Source: Massilia sp. BSC265 (GTDB taxonomy: Bacteria > Pseudomonadota > Gammaproteobacteria > Burkholderiales > Burkholderiaceae_D). From it: a DNA stretch of 56,000 nucleotides. Made by a program: the position numbers and the translations under genes. Shown piece by piece: positions 1-8,594 of this stretch; position 1 is the stretch's first letter, and each line of letters opens with the position of its first letter. The notes under the pieces were generated by a model that was given only the letters and a program-made list of their open reading frames with translations, was not told the origin of the DNA and did no database searches. The stretch lies in NCBI RefSeq assembly GCF_000740675.1, contig NZ_JPXI01000002.1, positions 1 through 56,000 of the forward strand, read 5' to 3'.

Positions 1-729
1 GTCGATGTCGACACCGATGACGAGAGCCCCACGATGCTTCCTTTAGCGAGGACGGACCAGCTGGAATGCGCGGCCCAGGTAAGTGACGGCGCCGAAGCCG
101 CTCCACACGTGCACCAGGCGGGTGAACGGGAAGATGACGAACAGCGAGATGCCCATGAACAGGTGCAGCTTGAACACCAGCGGCGCATCGATGATGAAGC
201 CGGCGGCGTCGCCACGGAAGGTGACGATGTGCTGGGCCCAGGTCATCAGGAGCACCATCATGTGGCCGTCCATGTGGCCGGCAGAGACAAAAATCGACGA
301 CAGGCCCAGCAGCAGGGTGCCGAGGATCCACAGCAGGACGATCTTGTCCTTGAAGGTGGTGGCGCGGCGCAGGCGGTCGTTGGCGATGCGGCGTGCCAGC
401 AGCATCAGGATGCCGACCAGGCACAGGGTGCCCATGATGCCGCCCGCGACCATCGCGAACAGCTGCTTGGCGCCGTGCGGCACGCCGAGGGTGTCCCAGA
501 CCCAGACGGGAGTCAGCAGGCCGACTGCGTGGCCGAAGAACAGGCCGATGATACCGACGTGGAACAGGGGGCTGCCCCAGCGCAGGCTGCCGCGGTGCAG
601 CACCTGGGTGGACTCGGACTTCCAGGTGTATTGCTCGCGGTCGAAGCGGATCAGGCTGCCGAGCAGGAAGATCGCGAGCGCGATGTAGGGATAGATCCCG
701 AAGGTGAATTGGTGCAGGTAGTTCATGAT
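1..729. repeat. Direct repeat, copy 1 (narI and 3' flank)
   Basis: Positions 1-729 match 21186-21914 in the same orientation, with one base difference that I can see (501 C versus 21686 T, a Val to Ile change in NarI). The match covers all of narI plus 42 bases of its downstream flank. It ends within three bases of the narI start codon. It begins at the window edge, so its left limit is unknown. The copies are 21,185 bp apart and bracket the whole nar structural and regulatory region. Confidence 0.95.
43..726 (-). CDS. narI: Respiratory nitrate reductase gamma subunit (cytochrome b), copy 1
   Basis: This is the 227-residue membrane anchor of the NarGHI nitrate reductase. It takes electrons from quinol and passes them through two b hemes to NarH. 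The sequence has five hydrophobic segments, beginning with MNYLHQFTFGIYPYIALAIF. Histidines suitable for heme ligation lie near the N-terminus and in the last helix pair (HLFMGISL...RLVHVW). I start it at 726; four more in-frame codons lie upstream. It is the last gene of narGHJI, 42 bp after narJ. A second copy differing in one residue lies at 21228-21911. Confidence 0.96.
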   Translation of the reverse strand: MNYLHQFTFGIYPYIALAIFLLGSLIRFDREQYTWKSESTQVLHRGSLRWGSPLFHVGIIGLFFGHAVGLLTPVWVWDTLGVPHGAKQLFAMVAGGIMGTLCLVGILMLLARRIANDRLRRATTFKDKIVLLWILGTLLLGLSSIFVSAGHMDGHMMVLLMTWAQHIVTFRGDAAGFIIDAPLVFKLHLFMGISLFVIFPFTRLVHVWSGFGAVTYLGRAFQLVRPR

Positions 730-768
730 GGTCTCCAATGCGTGCCAGGCGCGGCCGAACCCGTCGCT

Positions 769-1425
769 TCAGGCTGCGGCGCGCGCCGCGCGGTGCGTGC
801 CTTGCGGGTAAAAATTGATCGGTTGCGGGCCGTTCGAGGCCGGCTTGAGCAGCGGTTCGACGCCGTCCACGCCCGGCCCGAAGGTTTCCAGTGCCTCGTC
901 CATGTCCTTGACCGGCGGCTCGGAGAGCTCCTCGGCCTGCACAGGCGACAGGCTTTCGAGCGCGTCGAACACGCCGGCATAGATGCTGCCGTTGGCGGCC
1001 AGCTTGCGGCCGATATGGGCCAGCACGTGGACCGCGTCGCCCAGCAGGCGCCCGGCCGCTTCCTCGCTGTCGAGCTGGGACAGGAACTCGAGGAACAGCG
1101 GCACGTAATCCGGCAGCTCGTCCGGGCACATCTCCAGGCCGTGCTTCTTGTACTCTTCCATCAGGTCGACCATGGCCTGGCCGCGGTCGCGTGACTCGCC
1201 GTGGATGTGCTCGAACAGGTGCAGCGAGTGCGAGGGCGTACGGTCGAAGGTCTGGACGTACTCCTGCTGCAGCGTGATCAGGTCGTTCTCGGCCAGGTGG
1301 GCCAGCAGCGAAGCCACGCGGGCGCGCATCGGCACGGTCAAGCCGGCTTCGAGCTCGGGCAGGGCGGCGACCAGGTCCGGTTCCGGGTAGGTCAGCAGCG
1401 CCGATAGAATTTGGTAGTGTTGCAT
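769..1425 (-). CDS. narJ: Nitrate reductase molybdenum cofactor assembly chaperone NarJ
   Basis: A 218-residue TorD/NarJ-family chaperone. It binds the NarG N-terminus and helps insert the Fe-S clusters and molybdenum cofactor before the enzyme docks on NarI. It begins MQHYQILSALLTYPEPDL, the usual NarJ N-terminus with its YP motif. The start at 1425 is preceded by a GAGGAA-like ribosome site. A longer in-frame extension up to 1596 overlaps narH and looks non-coding. The gap to narH is 55 bp. The last residues are rich in Ala and Arg, as often in GC-rich homologues. Confidence 0.93.
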   Translation of the reverse strand: MQHYQILSALLTYPEPDLVAALPELEAGLTVPMRARVASLLAHLAENDLITLQQEYVQTFDRTPSHSLHLFEHIHGESRDRGQAMVDLMEEYKKHGLEMCPDELPDYVPLFLEFLSQLDSEEAAGRLLGDAVHVLAHIGRKLAANGSIYAGVFDALESLSPVQAEELSEPPVKDMDEALETFGPGVDGVEPLLKPASNGPQPINFYPQGTHRAARAAA

Positions 1426-1480
1426 GTCGATTCCTCGTTTTCCTTGGCCCGCCCCCGTGGCCGGGGGCGGGTGGGACGCG

Positions 1481-3037
1481 TCAAGCGTCCGCGATCTCTT
1501 TCTTCTTGCGCGACTTCGGCATCGAGACGAAGTGCACAGAGCCCTGTTTCTTCTTTCCGAACAGGGAGGCGTCGCTGACGCCGTCCGAGCAGCCATTGCC
1601 GAAGGAGAAGCCGCACGAGCCCTTCTCGTTGAAGCTGTCCTCGACCATCTCCTTGTGGCTGCTCGGGATCACGAAGCGGTCTTCATAGTTGGCGATGGCC
1701 ATGATGTGGTACATGTCCTCGACCACCGCTTTGGACAGGCCCACCTGGCGCAGCACGTCGAGGTTCTCGACACCGTCGACCGACTTCGAACGCATGTAGG
1801 CGCGCATGGCCAGCATGCGGTCCAGCGCATGGACCACCGGGGCTTCCTTGCCGGCGGTAAGCAGGTTGGCCAGGTAGCGCACCGGGATGCGCAGGCTGCT
1901 CGTGTCCGGGATGATGCCGTTCATGCCCATCTTGCCGCTTTCGGCTGCCGCCTGGATCGGCGACAGCGGCGGGATGTACCACACCATTGGCAGCGTGCGG
2001 TATTCCGGATGCAGCGGGAAGGCGATCTTCCAGTCGACCGCCATCTTGTAGACGGGCGAGCGCTTGGCCGATTCCAGCCACGAATCCGGAATGCCCTGGC
2101 GGCGCGCTTCCTCGATGACCTTGGGGTCATGCGGGTCGAGGAACAGGCCGAGCTGGGCTTCGTACAGGTCCTGCTCGTCGGCGACCGACGCGGCGGCCTC
2201 GATCTTGTCCGCGTCGTACAGCAGCACGCCCAGGTAGCGGATCCGGCCCACGCAGGTTTCCGAGCACACGGTCGGCTGGCCGGCCTCGATGCGCGGGTAG
2301 CAGAAGGTGCACTTCTCGGCCTTGCCCGAAGACCAGTTGTAGTAGATCTTCTTGTACGGGCAGCCCGAGATGCACATGCGCCAGCCACGGCACTTGTCCT
2401 GGTCGATCAGCACGATGCCGTCGTCTTCCCGCTTGTACACCGAGCCGGACGGGCAGGAGGCCACGCAGGCCGGGTTCAGGCAGTGCTCGCACAGGCGGGG
2501 CAGGTACATCATGAAGGTGTTCTCGAAGGTCGAGTACATCTCTTTCTGCACGTTGTCGAACAGCTTGTCCTTGCTGCGCTTGGCGAATTCGCCACCCAGG
2601 TCGTCCTCCCAGTTCGGGCCCCATTCGATCTTGTCCATCTTCTTGCCGGTCAGGACCGAGACCGGCCTGGCGGTCGGCGGCGTCTCCGACAACGGCGCGT
2701 TCTGCAGGCGCTCGTAGTCGTAGGTGAACGGCTCGTAGTACTCGTCGATGGCCGGCAGGTTCGGGTTGGCGAAGATGTTGGCCAGGATCTTCAGGCGCGA
2801 GCCCTGGCGCGGTTCGATCTTGCCGTCAGCCTTGCGTCTCCAGCCGCCGTTCCACTTGTCCTGGTTTTCCCACTCCTTCGGGTAGCCGATGCCCGGCTTG
2901 GTCTCGACGTTGTTGAACCATGCGTACTCGACGCCGTCGCGGCTGGTCCAGACGTTCTTGCAGGTCACCGAGCAGGTGTGGCAGCCGATGCACTTGTCCA
3001 GGTTCAGGACCATGCCGATTTGTGCTCTGATTTTCAT
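1481..3037 (-). CDS. narH: Respiratory nitrate reductase beta (Fe-S) subunit
   Basis: A 518-residue electron-transfer subunit of cytoplasmic nitrate reductase. It carries four Fe-S clusters between NarI hemes and NarG. The first ferredoxin motif is CIGCHTCSVTC near residue 16. A second Cys-rich block contains CEHCLNPACVASCP. The third reads CRGWRMCISGCP, with the Trp in place of Cys that marks the [3Fe-4S] cluster of this family. A last group is KCTFC...CSETCVG. Length matches typical NarH. It starts at 3037 behind a GAGGAA site and lies 50 bp after narG, so it is co-transcribed. Confidence 0.97.
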   Translation of the reverse strand: MKIRAQIGMVLNLDKCIGCHTCSVTCKNVWTSRDGVEYAWFNNVETKPGIGYPKEWENQDKWNGGWRRKADGKIEPRQGSRLKILANIFANPNLPAIDEYYEPFTYDYERLQNAPLSETPPTARPVSVLTGKKMDKIEWGPNWEDDLGGEFAKRSKDKLFDNVQKEMYSTFENTFMMYLPRLCEHCLNPACVASCPSGSVYKREDDGIVLIDQDKCRGWRMCISGCPYKKIYYNWSSGKAEKCTFCYPRIEAGQPTVCSETCVGRIRYLGVLLYDADKIEAAASVADEQDLYEAQLGLFLDPHDPKVIEEARRQGIPDSWLESAKRSPVYKMAVDWKIAFPLHPEYRTLPMVWYIPPLSPIQAAAESGKMGMNGIIPDTSSLRIPVRYLANLLTAGKEAPVVHALDRMLAMRAYMRSKSVDGVENLDVLRQVGLSKAVVEDMYHIMAIANYEDRFVIPSSHKEMVEDSFNEKGSCGFSFGNGCSDGVSDASLFGKKKQGSVHFVSMPKSRKKKEIADA

Positions 3038-3087
3038 TTCAATTCCTCATTCATCCTGACGGGCGCTTCTAGGTACCTGGCGCCGCG

Positions 3088-6000
3088 TTACGCATTCTTC
3101 GGTGCCGGCGTCAAGGCCAGCGCGGGTTCGCGCGCATCGATCGGCGCCTTCGGCTGCATGGCCGGTTTGCCTGGCGCCGGGGTCGGGCCGCGCGTGATCT
3201 CGTCGCTGTTCGGACGCGATTCGTCGCGCGCGCCTTCCATCCACTGCACGTCGCGCATCTTGCGCACCACCACGAACTCGTCGCGGTTCGAACCGACCGT
3301 GCCGTAGTAGTTGAAGCCGTACGACAGCTGGGCGTAGCCGCCGATCATGTGGGTCGGCTTGGTCACGGCGCGGGTCACCGAGTTGTGGATGCCGCCGCGC
3401 TTCTTCGACATCTCCGCGCCCGGCACGTTGACGATTTTTTCCTGTGCGTGGTACATGATCGTCATGCCCTCCGGCACGCGCTGGCTCACGACCGCACGGG
3501 CGGTCAAGGTGCCGTTGACGTTGAAGACCTCGATCCAGTCGTTGTCCTCGATGCCGGCCGCTTTTGCGTCGATCTCCGACAGCCACACGTGCGGGCCGCC
3601 GCGCGACAGCGTGAGCATGCGCAGGTTGTCCGAGTAGGTCGAGTGGATGCCCCATTTCTGGTGCGGGGTAATCCAGTTCAGCGCCAGCTCCTTGTTGCCG
3701 TTCGGGCGCTTGTCCATGATCGCCTCGGTGGTCTTGGTGTTGATCGCCGCCTTGTACACGCACAGTCCCTCGCCGAAGTCGCGCATCCAGGCGTGGTCCT
3801 GGTAGAACTGCTGGCGGCCGGTCAGGGTGCGCCAGGGGATCAGTTCGTGCACGTTGGTGTAGCAGGCGTTGTAGCTGACCTCTTCGCTCTCCAGGCCCGA
3901 CCAGGTCGGCGAGGAGATGATCTTGCGTGGCTGGGCCTGCACGTCACGGAAGCGGATGCTGTCGTGCTCGCGCGGGATCGCCAGGTGCGTGTGGTCGCGT
4001 CCGGTGATCTTGGACAGCGCATCCCAGGCCTTCACCGCCACGTGGCCGTTCGTCTCCGGCGCCAGCGTGAGGATCATCTCGGCGGCGTCGATTGCCGTGT
4101 CCAGGCGCGGTTGGCCCTGCGACACGCCTTCTTCCAGGACGGTGCGGTTGATGCCGCGCAGGACGTCGACTTCGTGCCCGGTCTTCCAGCCGATGCCCTT
4201 GCCGCCGTTGCCGACCTTCTCGAGCAGGGGACCCACCGAGGTGAACTTCTTGTGGATGTCGCGGTAGTTGCGCTCGACGACCGTCATGCTCGGCATCGTC
4301 TTGCCGGGGATCGGTTCGCATTCGCCGGCGCGCCAGTCCTTCGGATCGAACGGCTGGCCCAGTTCGCCCGGGGTGTCGTGCATCAGGGGAGTGAGCACGA
4401 GGTCCTTGCGGGTGCCCAGGTGCGCGCCACCGATTTCCGAGAACTTGGCCGCGATGCCCTTGTAGATCTCCCAGTCCGACTTCGATTCCCACAGCGGTTG
4501 CACGGCTTCCGACAGCGGATGGATGAACGGGTGCATGTCCGAGGTGTTCAGGTCATCCTTTTCGTACCAGGTCGCGGTCGGCAGCACGATGTCGCCGTAC
4601 AGGCAGGTGGTCGACATGCGGAAGTCGAGCACCACCAGCAGGTCGAGCTTGCCCTCGGCGGCCGGACGCACCTTGACGTCACGCGGCTTGATGCAGTCGG
4701 TCTCGTCGCTCATCAGGGCGTTCTGGGTGCCGAGCAGGTACTTCAGGAAGTACTCGTGGCCCTTGCCCGAGCTGCCCAGGATGTTCGAACGCCATACGAA
4801 CATGTTGCGCGGGAAGTTCGCCGGGTTGTCCGGGTCGTCGCAGGAGAAATTCAGCTTGCCGGCCTTGATCTGCTCGACGGCATACGCGGCCGGATCCATG
4901 CCCGCGTTTTCCGCCGCGCGGGTGACTTCCAGCGGATTGGTCTCGAGCTGCGGCGCCGACGGCAGCCAGCCCATGCGTTCGGACTTGGCGTTGTAGTCGA
5001 TCAGGGCCATCTCTTCCAGTTTGCCGTCCGCCGTCGGGCACAGGATTTCCGAGGTGTGCAGCTTCTCGTGGCGCCACTGGCTGGTATGGGCATAGAAGAA
5101 GGAAGTCGAGTTCATCTGGCGCGAAGGACGGTTCCAGTCCAGCGCGAAAGCCAGCGGGGTCCAGCCGGTCTGCGGGCGCAGCTTTTCCTGGCCCACGTAG
5201 TGCGACCAGCCGCCGCCGCTCTGCCCGATGCAGCCGCACATCATCAGCATGTTGATGATGCCGCGGTAGGTCATGTCCATGTGGTACCAGTGGTTCAGCG
5301 CCGCGCCGACGATGACCATCGACTTGCCGCGGGTGCGGTCGGCGTTGTCGGCGAACTCGCGCGCCACGGTGATCACGTCCTGCGCCTTGACGCCGGTGTG
5401 CTTGACCTGCCAGGCCGGGGTGTAGGGGACGTCGTCTTCATAGCTCTTGGCCGCGTTCGGGCAAATGCCGCGGTCAACGCCATAGTTGGCCATCGACAGG
5501 TCGAACACGGTCGTGACCAGGGCTTCGGTGCCGTCGGCCAGGGTGATTTTCTTCACCGGGACGTTGCGCAGCAACAGGTCGTCGGCATCCTTGCCACCGA
5601 AGTAGGGGAAACCGACCGGCACGATGCCGTCGTTGCCGTCGATGAGCGACAGCTGCGGATCGATCGGGTTGCGCGTCGCACCTTCCTTCTGCTCGAGGTT
5701 CCACTTGCCCGACTCGCCCCAGCGGAAACCGATCGAGCCGCTCGGCGCGACGATCTTGCCGGTGCTTTGGTCGAGCACCAGGGTCTTCCACTCGGGGTTG
5801 TTGGCTTCATTCAGGTTGTCGGCCAGGTGCGAGGCGCGCAGGAAGTAGTCCGGCACCAGGGTGCCGTCGCGTTCCTTGAGCATCACCAGCATCGGGAAGT
5901 CGGTGTACTGCTTGGCGTACTCGTTGAAATAGGCTGACTTGCCGGTCGCGTGGTACTCCTTCATGATCACATGGCCCATGGCCATGGCCAGCGCGGCGTC

Positions 6001-6903
6001 GGTACCCTGCTTGGGTGCGAGCCAGATGTCGCCGAACTTGGCCATCTCGCCGAAGTCGGAGGACACTGCCACGGTCTTGGTGCCCTTGTAGCGCACCTCG
6101 GTGTAGAAGTGGGCGTCAGGGGTGCGGGTCATCGGGACGTTCGAGCCCCACACCATCAGGTAGGTCGAGTTGTACCAGTCGGCCGATTCCGGCACGTCGG
6201 TCTGCTCGCCCCATACCTGCGGGCTGGCCGGCGGCAGGTCGCAATACCAGTCGTAGAAGCTCATGGCCACGCCGCCGATCAGGCTCAGGTAGCGGGTGCC
6301 GGCGGCGTAGCTGACCATCGACATGGCGGGAATCGGCGAGAAGCCGATGATGCGGTCCGGGCCGTACTTGCCGATCGTGTAGGCGTTGGCGGCGGCGATC
6401 ATCTCGTTGACCTCGTCCCACTTGGCGCGCACGAAGCCGCCCTGGCCGCGGATGGACTTGTAGCTGGCGGCGCGCGCCGGATCCTGGGTGATGTACTCCC
6501 AGGCGCCGATCGGATCGCGCGTGACGCGCGCCTCGCGCCACATCTGCATCAGGCGGCCGCGCACCATCGGGTGCTTGACGCGCTGCGCCGAGTAGACGTA
6601 CCACGAATAGCTGGCGCCACGCGGGCAGCCGCGCGGCTCATGGTTCGGCAGGTCCGGGCGTGTGCGCGGATAGTCGGTCTGCTGGGTTTCCCAGGTGATC
6701 AGGCCGTTCTTGACATAGACCTTCCAGCTGCAGGAGCCGGTGCAGTTCACGCCGTGGGTCGAACGCACGATCTTGTCGTGCTGCCAGCGCTGGCGGTAGG
6801 CGTTTTCCCAGGTGCGGTCCTCAACGACCACCTCACCGTGGCCGTTCGAGAACGTTTGCTTGGCTTTGCCGAAAAATTTCAGTCGGTCCAGAAAGTGACT
6901 CAT
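3088..6903 (-). CDS. narG: Respiratory nitrate reductase alpha (molybdopterin) subunit
   Basis: A 1271-residue catalytic subunit that reduces nitrate to nitrite at a bis-MGD molybdenum centre. The N-terminal cluster motif HGVNCTGSC is present around residues 45-55, with His as first ligand as in NarG. Next comes NGLITWETQQTDYP. The start at 6903 gives MSHFLDRLKFFGK, the typical NarG N-terminal helix that NarJ recognises. The in-frame extension to 7242 runs through a terminator and promoter and is rejected. It is the first gene of narGHJI, with its own promoter carrying a NarL-type operator. Its first codons recur in the remnant at 21908-21949. Confidence 0.97.
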   Translation of the reverse strand: MSHFLDRLKFFGKAKQTFSNGHGEVVVEDRTWENAYRQRWQHDKIVRSTHGVNCTGSCSWKVYVKNGLITWETQQTDYPRTRPDLPNHEPRGCPRGASYSWYVYSAQRVKHPMVRGRLMQMWREARVTRDPIGAWEYITQDPARAASYKSIRGQGGFVRAKWDEVNEMIAAANAYTIGKYGPDRIIGFSPIPAMSMVSYAAGTRYLSLIGGVAMSFYDWYCDLPPASPQVWGEQTDVPESADWYNSTYLMVWGSNVPMTRTPDAHFYTEVRYKGTKTVAVSSDFGEMAKFGDIWLAPKQGTDAALAMAMGHVIMKEYHATGKSAYFNEYAKQYTDFPMLVMLKERDGTLVPDYFLRASHLADNLNEANNPEWKTLVLDQSTGKIVAPSGSIGFRWGESGKWNLEQKEGATRNPIDPQLSLIDGNDGIVPVGFPYFGGKDADDLLLRNVPVKKITLADGTEALVTTVFDLSMANYGVDRGICPNAAKSYEDDVPYTPAWQVKHTGVKAQDVITVAREFADNADRTRGKSMVIVGAALNHWYHMDMTYRGIINMLMMCGCIGQSGGGWSHYVGQEKLRPQTGWTPLAFALDWNRPSRQMNSTSFFYAHTSQWRHEKLHTSEILCPTADGKLEEMALIDYNAKSERMGWLPSAPQLETNPLEVTRAAENAGMDPAAYAVEQIKAGKLNFSCDDPDNPANFPRNMFVWRSNILGSSGKGHEYFLKYLLGTQNALMSDETDCIKPRDVKVRPAAEGKLDLLVVLDFRMSTTCLYGDIVLPTATWYEKDDLNTSDMHPFIHPLSEAVQPLWESKSDWEIYKGIAAKFSEIGGAHLGTRKDLVLTPLMHDTPGELGQPFDPKDWRAGECEPIPGKTMPSMTVVERNYRDIHKKFTSVGPLLEKVGNGGKGIGWKTGHEVDVLRGINRTVLEEGVSQGQPRLDTAIDAAEMILTLAPETNGHVAVKAWDALSKITGRDHTHLAIPREHDSIRFRDVQAQPRKIISSPTWSGLESEEVSYNACYTNVHELIPWRTLTGRQQFYQDHAWMRDFGEGLCVYKAAINTKTTEAIMDKRPNGNKELALNWITPHQKWGIHSTYSDNLRMLTLSRGGPHVWLSEIDAKAAGIEDNDWIEVFNVNGTLTARAVVSQRVPEGMTIMYHAQEKIVNVPGAEMSKKRGGIHNSVTRAVTKPTHMIGGYAQLSYGFNYYGTVGSNRDEFVVVRKMRDVQWMEGARDESRPNSDEITRGPTPAPGKPAMQPKAPIDAREPALALTPAPKNA

Positions 6904-6980
6904 GGTTTCTCCATCGACGCGCCGGCGGCGCGCTTCGCTTGTGTGGTTTAACTGCTGCCAGTCTACGGACCGGCTCGTCC

Positions 6981-6995
6981 ATTGAGTATTCGTAA
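6981..6995 (-). promoter_or_regulatory. AT-rich promoter element of narG
   Basis: On the minus strand this reads TTACGAATACTCAAT. The same element (TTACGGGTATTCAA) occurs at 22034-22047 in the remnant nar locus. Both lie 51-52 bp, centre to centre, from the NarL-type palindrome and on its gene-proximal side. It could hold the -10 region (TACTCA) or a weak FNR-like site, since TCAA matches one FNR half only. The conservation between the two loci is what I see; its role is inference. Confidence 0.4.
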
Positions 6996-7022
6996 GAAGT
7001 CGGTCCTGCGCCGGATTAGGGA

Positions 7023-7049
7023 CTAGTGCGCCTACTCCTTTCGAACTAG
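7023..7049 (-). promoter_or_regulatory. NarL-type operator upstream of narG
   Basis: Palindrome TACTCCT-TT-CGAACTA (7033-7048) matches the known 7-2-7 NarL arrangement, and TACTCCT fits the NarL heptamer TACYNMT. A third CTAG lies 9 bp away at 7023. The CTAG/CTAC/CTAG spacing of 9 and 14 bp is the same at four other sites in this window. The element lies 120 bp from the narG start. Confidence 0.75.
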
Positions 7050-7073
7050 CGCTCTGCATCGGTCCGCAAAGCA

Positions 7074-7110
7074 CGAAGGCCGCTGCCCGGTTCACAGGCA
7101 GCGGCCTTCG
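7074..7110 (-). terminator. Hairpin terminator after narK2
   Basis: A perfect 14-bp stem (7074-7087 with 7097-7110) with a 9-base loop lies between the narK2 stop and the narG promoter. On the minus strand it is followed by TGCTTTGC, a weak T run. It probably separates narK1K2 transcripts from narGHJI. Confidence 0.65.
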
Positions 7111-7157
7111 CCGCGGCGCGCCGGGCGAGCCGGTGCGCCATTCCTCCGATCGTGCGA

Positions 7158-8546
7158 TCAGCAGGGCATTTCCGCGCCCTTGCGCGAGTAGAACCACCAG
7201 GTCACGGCGATGCAGCTCACGTAGAAGCCGATGAAGCACCACAGGGCGGCGTCGGCGCTGCCTGTCAGGGCGATCGAGGTGCCGTAGCTCTTCGGGATGA
7301 AGAAGGCGCCGTAGGCGGCGATGGCCGAGGTGAAACCGAGCACGGCGGCAGCTTCCTTGTTGGCGCTGGCGACAGCCTGGGCTTTCACGGCTTCCGGCTG
7401 GTTGGCGGCGGCGCGCTGGTGCAGGGTGAGGAAGATCACGGGGATCATCCGGAAGGTCGACGCATTGCCCACGCCGGTGCAGGCGAACAGCACCAGGAAC
7501 ATGCCGAAGAAGCCGGCGAAGTTGCCGGGATTACCCGCGCCCGGCAGGAAGTGCAGCACGCCCAGCACGGCGCCGATCATGGCGGCGAAGGTCCAGACGG
7601 TCACGCGGGCGCCGCCGAGCTTGTCCGAGATCCAGCCTCCGGCCACGCGCGCCAGGGCGCTGACCAGGGGGCCGACGAAGGCGTACTGCAGCGGATTCAC
7701 CTCCGGGAACAGGGTGCTGGTGAGCAGCGGGAAGGCTGCCGAGTAGCCGATGAAGGAACCGAAGGTGCCGATGTACAGCCAGCACATCAGCCAGTTATGC
7801 TTGCGCTTGAAGATCACGGCCTGCTCCGAGAACGAAGCCTTGGCCGATGCCAGGTCGTTCATGCCGAACCAGGCGGCCAGCGAGCTCAGGAGGATGAACG
7901 GCACCCAGATGAAGCCGGCGTTCTGCAGCCAGACCTGCTTGGTCTGCGCGGCCCCCTGCACGACTTTGTTCCAGGTCTGCGGGTCGCCGCCGAACACGGC
8001 GGCGGTGATCACCAGCGGCACCACGAACTGCACCGCCGACACGCCCAGGTTGCCCAGGCCGGCGTTCATGCCCAGTGCGTAGCCTTTCTGCGCCTTCGGG
8101 AAGAAGAAGCTGATGTTGGACATCGACGAGGCGAAGTTGCCGCCGCCGAAGCCGCACAGCAGCGACAGGACCAGCATGGTCGGGTAGCTGGTAGTCGGGT
8201 CCTGGACGGCGAAACCGATGCCCAGCGCCGGGATCATCAGCGAGGCGGTCGAGATCGCGGTCCACTTGCGGCCGCCGAAGATCGGCACCATGAACGAATA
8301 GAAGATGCGCAGGGTGGCGCCGGACAGGCCCGGCACCGCCGCCAGCCAGAACAGCTGGTTGGTGCTGTACTTGAAGCCGATTGCCGGCAGGTTGACGACG
8401 ACGACGCTCCAGACCATCCAGATCGCGAAGGCCAGCATCAGGGCCGGGATCGAGATCCACAGGTTGCGGTTGGCCGTGGACTTGCCGCGGCTTTGCCAGA
8501 AGGCGGGGACCTCGGGCTCCCAGGTTGATATCAGGTAGCTGCTCAC
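7158..8546 (-). CDS. narK2: Nitrate/nitrite antiporter, NarK2 type
   Basis: A 462-residue major facilitator protein with about 12 hydrophobic segments. It begins with a short soluble N-terminus ending in W and P residues, then ISIPALMLAFAIWMVWSVVVV. The nitrate signature CGFGGGNFASSMSNISFFFP is clear. NarK2-type carriers exchange nitrate for nitrite, or co-transport nitrate with protons. The start is GTG at 8546, with AGGAG five bases upstream. It follows narK1 by 48 bp. In Paracoccus-like NarK fusions the two modules are one protein; here they are separate genes. Confidence 0.92.
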   Translation of the reverse strand: MSSYLISTWEPEVPAFWQSRGKSTANRNLWISIPALMLAFAIWMVWSVVVVNLPAIGFKYSTNQLFWLAAVPGLSGATLRIFYSFMVPIFGGRKWTAISTASLMIPALGIGFAVQDPTTSYPTMLVLSLLCGFGGGNFASSMSNISFFFPKAQKGYALGMNAGLGNLGVSAVQFVVPLVITAAVFGGDPQTWNKVVQGAAQTKQVWLQNAGFIWVPFILLSSLAAWFGMNDLASAKASFSEQAVIFKRKHNWLMCWLYIGTFGSFIGYSAAFPLLTSTLFPEVNPLQYAFVGPLVSALARVAGGWISDKLGGARVTVWTFAAMIGAVLGVLHFLPGAGNPGNFAGFFGMFLVLFACTGVGNASTFRMIPVIFLTLHQRAAANQPEAVKAQAVASANKEAAAVLGFTSAIAAYGAFFIPKSYGTSIALTGSADAALWCFIGFYVSCIAVTWWFYSRKGAEMPC

Positions 8547-8594
8547 AATGTTCTCCTGTGTGCGTTTTCTTAATTGAATGAAAGATTGGTGAAA

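Noticed and set aside
3349..5937. Long plus-strand frame of 862 codons antisense to narG
   Set aside because: Arg/Val/His-rich translation with no domain; a shadow of strong codon bias in the narG frame. The same holds for long frames antisense to narH, narX, norB and others.
6982..6995. Classical FNR box upstream of narG
   Set aside because: Only one half (TCAA) matches; I list it only as a conserved promoter element.
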